NCBI GenBank assembly: GCA_023053685.1
Contig: JALIGW010000013.1
Span: 19,056,501 to 19,120,500, forward strand
DNA from: Diadophis punctatus similis
Taxonomy: Eukaryota > Chordata > Lepidosauria > Squamata > Dipsadidae
Reading direction: 5' to 3'
Length of the DNA: 64,000 bases
The translations under genes and the position numbers were made by a program. This document shows positions 58,451 to 64,000 of the stretch, one piece after another. Numbering within the stretch: the first letter of the stretch is position 1; each line of letters opens with the position of its first letter. The notes under the pieces are model-generated. The model searched no databases. It worked only from the letters and a program-made list of their open reading frames with translations, and was not told the origin of the DNA.

Positions 58451-58483
58451 GTTGGCAAAAAATCCTTTGCTTTAGAAATCGTA

Positions 58484-58918
58484 TTAAGTCTGTATCTTTC
58501 TGCCCTGTAAATAACCGATAGTCCAGTCAGGATACCCCAATCTTATCTGTTGCTTTTTCAACTCTGCCACCAGGAAGGTATAATCTTTACGTGCTTTCAG
58601 TATTTTTGGAGGAATTTCCTTAAATATCAAAATCTCATGTTCTTCCAGCTTCAGCTTATTTTTATAAGTCGCCTGTAATATTCGATTTCGCAATGTTTTT
58701 GTAGTAAAATATATTACAATGTCTCTTGGCAAATGATTTTGTCTTGCAAACCAAGAATTAACACGATATATTTTTTCAATCTGCCCTCCCAATTCCACTT
58801 TTGTTTCCCCCAAAATCTGCACCAGTGCATCCACAATCTTATCCTTTAAATCCTCTTGTGCGTTTTCTTTTACCCCGCTTAGGCGTAGAGCAAATTGCAT
58901 ATCTTTATATTGAACCAT
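58484..58918 (-). pseudogene. L1-like ORF1 RRM and C-terminal domain
   Basis: 144 codons. An RRM-like start (L-R-L-S-G-V-K-E) is followed by V-D-A-L-V-Q-I-L-G-E and I-E-K-I-Y-R-V. Then come L-P-R-D-I-V-I-Y-F and I-F-K-E-I-P-P-K-I-L-K-A-R, and I-R-L-G-Y-P-D-W near the end. These match L1 ORF1 RRM/CTD features. One stop separates it from the tail frame 58142-58450. Confidence 0.88.
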
Positions 58919-58940
58919 CGTTAGTTCTGCCTCAGTTCCT

Positions 58941-59345
58941 TCAATTTTTTTTCTGCATCTCAGCTACTTTTTCACCCAAAGTCACCGTAGTCTGTTTAAT
59001 TTCAGCCACATCTTGTTCCAATAATTCCATGTTGGATACCACAGTTTTAAGTGCAGATTCCACATTATCTCTGGTTTGTTGAGTCTGAGATGAAAACTCC
59101 TCTGAGACAGCTTGTATTTTTCCATTAATTTCAGTAATTTTTCCATTGATTTCTTTAATTTTTTTATTAACTGCTAAAGCAATTTCCTTCTGCGTTTCTT
59201 TCATGGCTTGCTGCCCCTTTTCAAATGTAAAAGTCTGTGTTCGGGGGGCAAAATCTTGCAGATTGACAATATGAGTGGAGAGATTTTCAACTCTTTCTAT
59301 TCCTTTAAAAGGAACAGTCTTTGCCAGTTTTAAAGAAATCTTCAA
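58941..59345 (-). pseudogene. L1-like ORF1 coiled-coil segment
   Basis: 134 codons with heptad-like sequence (K-I-K-E-I-N-G-K-I-T-E-I-N-G-K, then M-E-L-L-E-Q-D-V-A-E-I-K). This is the coiled coil that precedes the RNA-binding domain in L1 ORF1 proteins. It shifts frame at a T8 run (minus-strand A8) near 58945-58952. Confidence 0.8.
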
Positions 59346-60865
59346 TTTGTATTGATTCTTATATATTTATTAGAAAACCAAAAACAAAGTTCATCAAGGT
59401 AAAGAGTAAGAAATAAGAGAGATTTCTTACAAGCGTCTGTTAGAAAACAGAACTCTCACTAGCTTTCAGTAGCTTTCACTTTCTCCACACCCTTTCAAAT
59501 TCCAAGCACCATCTTTAGCTACTTTGTTATTTCCAGAAAGTCCAAAAAACAACACCGGAGTTAAGTTAAAATACTTGCTGTTAGATTCTCCTGGTATGTT
59601 CCGTCTGCTACATTGTTTAGAATATTAAAATCCATTTGTTACAAGCAGAGATGGTTGTGGCTTCTTGCTCCGCTAAAAATAAGCGGAGGCATTCCAGGTC
59701 CGGAGCTGTTGACAGGCTTCTAGGGAGCCCTCACCCTTCGCACCCCAGCACTTCTTCTGGGGTGCTAGGGGGGCTCTAACTCTGCCCATCTGCTCTTCTT
59801 CCCTCCCTTTGCCCGGGACGGGAGTTTTCAAGCCACCAGACAGCTGATGTGGCTTATCTGGCAGCTTTTACGGAGCCTGGGATCGGGCGCCCATAAAGAG
59901 CATCCAGCGAAGCTCGCGGTGCCACCGGAAGTCGAGTTGATGGATTATTAATAGATTCCAGGAGACATAAGAATGGAAATTCTGGAGACTATACTTTTAT
60001 CTCAGAAAGATATTAATCTTTTTCAAGAATTGATACGATATAGATTTCAAAGTGTTTGGCAAATAATCCAATCAATTTAATAATTAAGAAGAAAATTACA
60101 CCTTTTATAAGGGGACTAAATGATGCAATATTTACAAAAAGGAAAGATGGTGGAGGACTATAAAAAGAAGTTACATGAACTTTTTGACAATAAATTGGAT
60201 AAAGGCACAAAATTATGATATGGGATGCCAGTAAGGCTGTAGTAAGAGGGTATTTTATTCAATATAATCATAAAATGAAAAAGAAATCTCAAGAAAATAT
60301 GCAGAATGTACTAGGTGAATTTAAAAGAAAAGAAAGCACCAACATATTCTGTTATTTTATATCAAGTTAAATTTTTACATAAATAATTATGCTGACTGTG
60401 TTAGAAATAGAGACTCAATTAAAATATGCAAAACTGAAACATTTTGAATTTGCAAATAAACCAAGGAAGTGGTTGGTGTATAAACGGAGAAAGGAAAAAG
60501 AAAGGAAAATGATTTAAAAGATTCAGGAGGTGATGCAGTTTTAATAGATAATTTGAAAATTCAGAAATCTTTCCATTATTTTTTACTCAAATGTATGTAA
60601 GACAAGAAATTATTTTGGAAAAAATCATTAGTATTTGAAAAAAAAAGAATTTATCAAAACTCTCATGATATCAGAAACAAATTATGAACAGCCTTATAAC
60701 AACTTTTGAAATATCAGACACCACGAAAAAAGATTAAAATAGGTAAAGTACTGGGTCCAGATATATTACCAAGTTTATACTGTAAATGCTTTGAAGATCA
60801 GCTTTTGTTGCCACTTAAAAGTGTGATGAATTCTATTTTGCAATGCTCTGCTATTCCAGAGCAGA

Positions 60866-60911
60866 GGCAATAAAGCAATCTTGGCAAAGAGGCCAAGATT
60901 GCTTTATTGCC
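60866..60911. repeat. Perfect 20-bp inverted repeat, 6-nt spacer
   Basis: GGCAATAAAGCAATCTTGGC (60866-60885) is exactly complementary to 60892-60911 with a 6-nt spacer. The right arm is the native L1 sequence encoding A-K-I-A-L-L-P, so the left arm looks like an inverted copy of it. Confidence 0.9.
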
Positions 60912-61465
60912 AAAGGAAGGATAAGACCTACCTTCAGCTAAGAATTATAGACCAATTTCCTTGTTAATGACTATAAAATATTTGCAGCAATATTGGCTGA
61001 CAGACTAAGGAAGATGTTATACAATTTTTTCCACGAAGATCACTGTGTGTTTTTATTCAAAATACAATTGAGAGATAATATGAGAATTGTATTGGATCTG
61101 ATAGAATATCTACAAGGCATTGATCCTTTTAGGTGTAGAGAAAGCTTTTGATAATTTGAATTGGTCTTTTATGTTTAAAGTTTTGAAAAATATGGATTTG
61201 AGGGTGAATTTTATACAAGGGATTAAATCAACATATACATCCCAGAAGGCACATATTATGTAAATGATGAGTTAACTAAGCCATGCAAAAGTATACAGTT
61301 CAAGTGGACAAGACAAAGATATGTCCCAACTGTTTTTTATTTTAGTTCTAAAAATGTTGAACAGAGATTTCAGACAGGATGAGAAAATAGTGAGTTTGAA
61401 AATTAGAAAAGATACTTATAAATTGGGGGTCGTATCTAATTTTGATTCTACAAGAGTCTAACAAT

Positions 61466-61798
61466 GGCATTTATTTTTATTTATTTACATATCATATTTA
61501 GAAACTGCCCATCTCCCCCATATATTGACTCTAGGTTGTGTACAAATAGACATAACACCCCCCACAAACACACACACATTGTAGCAGAATGGGCTTTCTG
61601 CAGATCTCATCAGCCAAAGAGTGTTGGCTAGTGGGGACTACAGGATGGGCTTTTTCCATGGAGGCCCCTGCTCTATGGAACATTCTCCCTTTGGAGATCA
61701 GAATGGCTCCAACTCTGTTAGCCTTTTGTAAGGCTCTAAAAACCTGGCTATGGGGCAAGACAGTTCCTCCCATGAAATTAAGACTCCACTTCTGAGGC
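61466..61798 (+). mobile_element. L2 3'-end piece next to L2 ORF2 C-terminus
   Basis: 61466-61553 reads as a reverse L2 3' end (TTTATTTATTTACATATC, AGACTCTAGG-like segment). 61578-61798 encodes G-L-L-Q-I-S-S-A-K-E and A-F-S-M-E-A-P-A-L-W-N-I-L-P, the L2 C-terminus on the plus strand. These are two L2 fragments in opposite orientations. Confidence 0.7.
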
Positions 61799-61820
61799 TA
61801 GCCTCTGTGAGCCTCCCCTC

Positions 61821-62800
61821 TCACTTCTATGAGAAATTGAATTACTGTTGTGGCCTGCCTAGCAGCCTGTGCTGCCAGGGTCTTTGGAGCCTTCAGTGCC
61901 TCGTGGCAGTGATAGGAAAGGAGTAGTCCCTCCTTTCCTGAATGCCAGAGCACACCGGGCTGCTAAGAGGCTGAAAGGTCTACTCCAGAGGAGGTCTACT
62001 TGGGAGTAAGACCTGGGGCTAATTGGCCACCACGCCCTTAAGTCTATTTAAGAAGAGTTGATGCAGCTGGGAAGTGACAGAGAACAACTTGGGAAAAATC
62101 GTCTGAATCATAGTTTGAATCTTGCATCTTGACTCCAGTTTCCAGTTTGTATCGTGACTCTTGAATCTTGTATCTTGACTCCAGTTTCCAGTTTGTATCA
62201 TGACTCTTGAATCTTTCATCATGTCTCCAGTTTCCAGTTTGTAATGCCAATCACTTCTATGAGAAATTGAATTACTGTTGTGGCCTGCCTAGCAGCCTGT
62301 GCTGCCAGGGCCTTTGGAGCCTTCAGTGCCTTGTGGCAGTGATAGGAAAAGAGGGGCATCATCGTTCCTGAATCTTGGCTTATGCAGTTCCAGTTTGCAG
62401 TCCAGCCCAGATCTTTTTTTCTGGCATCGTGGTTTCTGAATCCAGTCCTCCAGTGTGGCCAGTTTGCATTCCAGTTTCCAGTTCTTGTTTCTGGCAAACG
62501 TGGCTTCTGAATATGGACTTTGGCGTTTCCACTTTGCAATTCCGGAACAGGTCTTGTGTTTGGCATCTGCTAGTTTTGGGACTTGTTCCAAGAACAGTAA
62601 GACTTGCAATTATCTCTTGGACTTCTGCCTATCTTGTTCGGTGTTCGTGTTTAATGAGATGTTGCTTTACTGACCAAAACAAACTATGTTTGAATGGTTG
62701 TGTGTTGCGTAATTATTGGGGCTCAGTGCTGGGGGAGAACAATTACGTTGTATCCCCAGCTTCTCCTTACCAGTAAAACTAGTGCAAAGCATTTGTTTCT
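61821..62800 (+). repeat. LTR-like unit with direct and tandem repeats
   Basis: Segments 61821-61920 and 62251-62350 are ~97% identical direct repeats 430 bp apart. Between them a ~46-bp unit (with CTCCAGTTTCCAGTTTGTAT) repeats about three times near 62130-62243. Downstream, similar C/T-rich blocks recur. A TTTAAGAAGAG element and the tail GGGGCTCAGTGCTGGGGGAG recall a retrotransposon LTR, but no coding region or primer site confirms it. Confidence 0.45.
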
Positions 62801-62970
62801 GTTACTGAGTGTATATTTAAACAGCCAGTAAGCAGATATGGCTGAATGCAGGCTGTCACTAGGTCAGCACTACTTAGGTGATAATGCTGGCTGTCTCAGT
62901 TTTCACCTTCTGACATCTAAACATACTTATAGGAAACCCTACTGTCACATTGAGGCCAATGCTCATCTAG

Positions 62971-63169
62971 CTTTCTTTTCTTTTCTTTTCTTTTCTTTTC
63001 TTTTCTTTTCTTTTCTTTTCTTTTCTTTTCTCTTCTTTTCTTTTCTTTTCTTTTCTTTTCTTTTCTTTTCTTTTTTCCTTCCCTTTCCCTTTCCCTTTCC
63101 CTTTCCCTTCTTTCCCTTCTTTCCCTTCTTTCCCTTCTTTCCCTTCTTCCCCTTCCCCTTCCCCTTCCC

Positions 63170-63263
<94 letters not shown>
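62971..63263. repeat. 290-bp polypyrimidine tract
   Basis: (CTTTT)n, then (CCCTTT)n, (CCCTTCTTT)n, (CCCCTT)n and (TTTC)n. All C and T on the plus strand. It sits on the tail side of an L2 3' end. Confidence 0.95.
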
Positions 63264-63264
<1 letters not shown>

Positions 63265-63400
63265 TTGCCACCCATCTCAGTCAATGACTCTGTGGAGCTT
63301 ACAGTTCAGAAGATACCTTACAATTAAAAATACTAAAAACATTTTAAAACAATAAAAATACTTAAAACATATCAGTTAAAGATACTTTAACTGACAGCAC
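63264..63400 (-). mobile_element. L2 LINE 3' end
   Basis: TTGCCACCCATCTCAGTCAA, TGACTCTGTGGAGCTTACAG and AATTAAAAATACTAAAAACA, the reverse complement of an L2 3' end. Its tail appears to have expanded into the adjoining pyrimidine tract. Confidence 0.7.
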
Positions 63401-64000
63401 ATTGTTCTGGATGAAACCAAAGACCTTCCTGTGTGCAAAACACATCCTCTTTTGCTGTGCTGAAGATTTAAAAACTCAGTTGTGGCTGCCACACTGGATC
63501 ATCCCATGGCACTGAAAGATCTGCCTGTGCTGCCAATGCTCACCGTCCGTTGCCACATTCCTGGCAAACTGGCAATCTGCACATGCTCATTTTCATCATA
63601 AACTAGCCACTTGTGACAGCTAGCAACTCTAAATCTCAGAAGGGTTCTTGACTCAACAGTGCCATTTTGCACTCAATCTACAGTGAAAAGAATATTATAG
63701 TAGCTCAAAAGCAACAGACTGTATGTTGAAAACAACATCAAGTTAAGTTATTAACATCATAGTTAAATCAGATTTTTCATTGTTACTTTTCAATAAGTGT
63801 AATTTAATAGCAGAGAGAGTATTATTTCTACTAATGCACCAACAAAAAGTGCAAAATGTTGCTTTACTTTCAGAGATCATTCTGATTCTAAGTAGATTCA
63901 GCTGCAGATGCTGCTTCATTCTAAAACTAAGCTATTCAAGAACTGCTCAAGTTCCCCTAGTGCGCTATTAACATTAATTAAGCGAAGTATTCTTCCTTCC
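63401..64000. other. Unassigned DNA at window end
   Basis: Part may be older L2 3' UTR (GTGGCTGCCACACTGGATC). No gene recognised. Confidence 0.35.

Larger units (their letters stand above)
57378..59933 (-). mobile_element. ORF1-only L1-like element (HAL-type), perfect TSD
   Basis: It is flanked by a perfect 16-bp duplication (gagttgatggattatt at 57362-57377 and 59934-59949), so both ends are known. The length is 2556 bp. On the minus strand: a ~590-bp GC-richer 5' UTR starting ACTTCCGGTGGCACCGCGAG; an ORF1-type coding region (59345-58142); a ~760-bp 3' region with a ~80-bp tandem repeat; a G-rich purine tract (57431-57479); and AATAAAAAAAA at the 3' end. No endonuclease or reverse transcriptase is present. 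The size and complete ends point to a non-autonomous half-L1 rather than a truncated L1. Confidence 0.85.
57245..61445 (+). mobile_element. L1 ORF2 endonuclease-RT remnant, interrupted
   Basis: The left part (57260-57377) encodes the G-D-(x)-N-G-V endonuclease motif and P-K-F-F-F-E-L-M-D. After the inserted element (57378-59933) and its 16-bp duplication, it resumes at 59950 with G-D-Y-T-F-I-S-E-R-Y and F-S-R-I-D. The RT follows: I-A-L-L-P-K-E-G, then N-Y-R-P-I-S-L-L near 60948, F-A-A-I-L-A-D-R-L-R-K and E-K-A-F-D-N-L-N-W. It then has Y-T-S-Q-K-A and stops near 61445 before the C-terminal domain. Many stops and shifts; dead. Confidence 0.8.

Noticed and set aside
62838..63287. 149-codon frame rich in F, L, S
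   Set aside because: It is translation of a polypyrimidine microsatellite.

Overview
The window is 64 kb of AT-rich vertebrate nuclear DNA that looks like squamate reptile sequence, most likely a snake. This rests on the mix of repeat families: L2, CR1 and BovB LINEs, a Sauria-type tRNA-derived SINE with a BovB-like tail, Penelope-like elements, an R4/Dong-like LINE, L1-like elements, many short hAT elements, and long simple repeats including a GATA-type array. The species call is inference. I found no host protein-coding exon, tRNA, rRNA or CRISPR array. Every convincing coding signal belongs to a decayed transposable element, so the window is best read as intergenic or deep-intron DNA.

Layout. 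0-5 kb: a palindromic hAT element, a broken hAT transposase, LINE tails, and a BovB copy inside an L2. 6-7.3 kb: a 500-bp pentanucleotide array on the tail of a minus-strand LINE, which also holds a small retroposon with a 14-bp target duplication. 8-13.4 kb: hAT elements, including a nest in a minus-strand CR1. 13.4-22.4 kb: mostly single-copy DNA, with a GATA-type array at 14.9 kb, an inverted Penelope repeat at 17.7 kb and a GC-rich patch at 19.3-19.8 kb. 22.4-31.9 kb: hAT elements, an R4-like LINE end between microsatellites, a Penelope-like element with two hammerhead-ribozyme-like cores (28.5-29.45 kb), and a 302-bp palindromic element. 34-39.1 kb: nested insertions in an L1-like region, then a 2-kb CR1 with recognisable reverse transcriptase. 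40-48 kb: more hAT, SINE and mariner-like elements. 49.5-53.5 kb: a Rex1-like LINE and two L2 copies. 55-64 kb: an L1 interrupted by an ORF1-only L1-like element with a perfect 16-bp target duplication, L2 pieces, an LTR-like unit and a 290-bp polypyrimidine tract.

How the parts relate. The elements form layers: old L2, CR1 and SINE copies were hit by hAT elements that still have intact 8-bp duplications. Those duplications fall into two classes. One has TA at the centre (Buster-like) and the other mostly has T at position 2 and A at position 7 (Ac-like), which implies at least two transposase sources. Several of the large simple repeats sit at LINE 3' tails and probably grew from them. The most notable features are the paired hammerhead-like motifs, the ORF1-only L1-like insertion, the two hAT target classes, and a perfect 20-bp inverted duplication inside a dead L1 ORF2.
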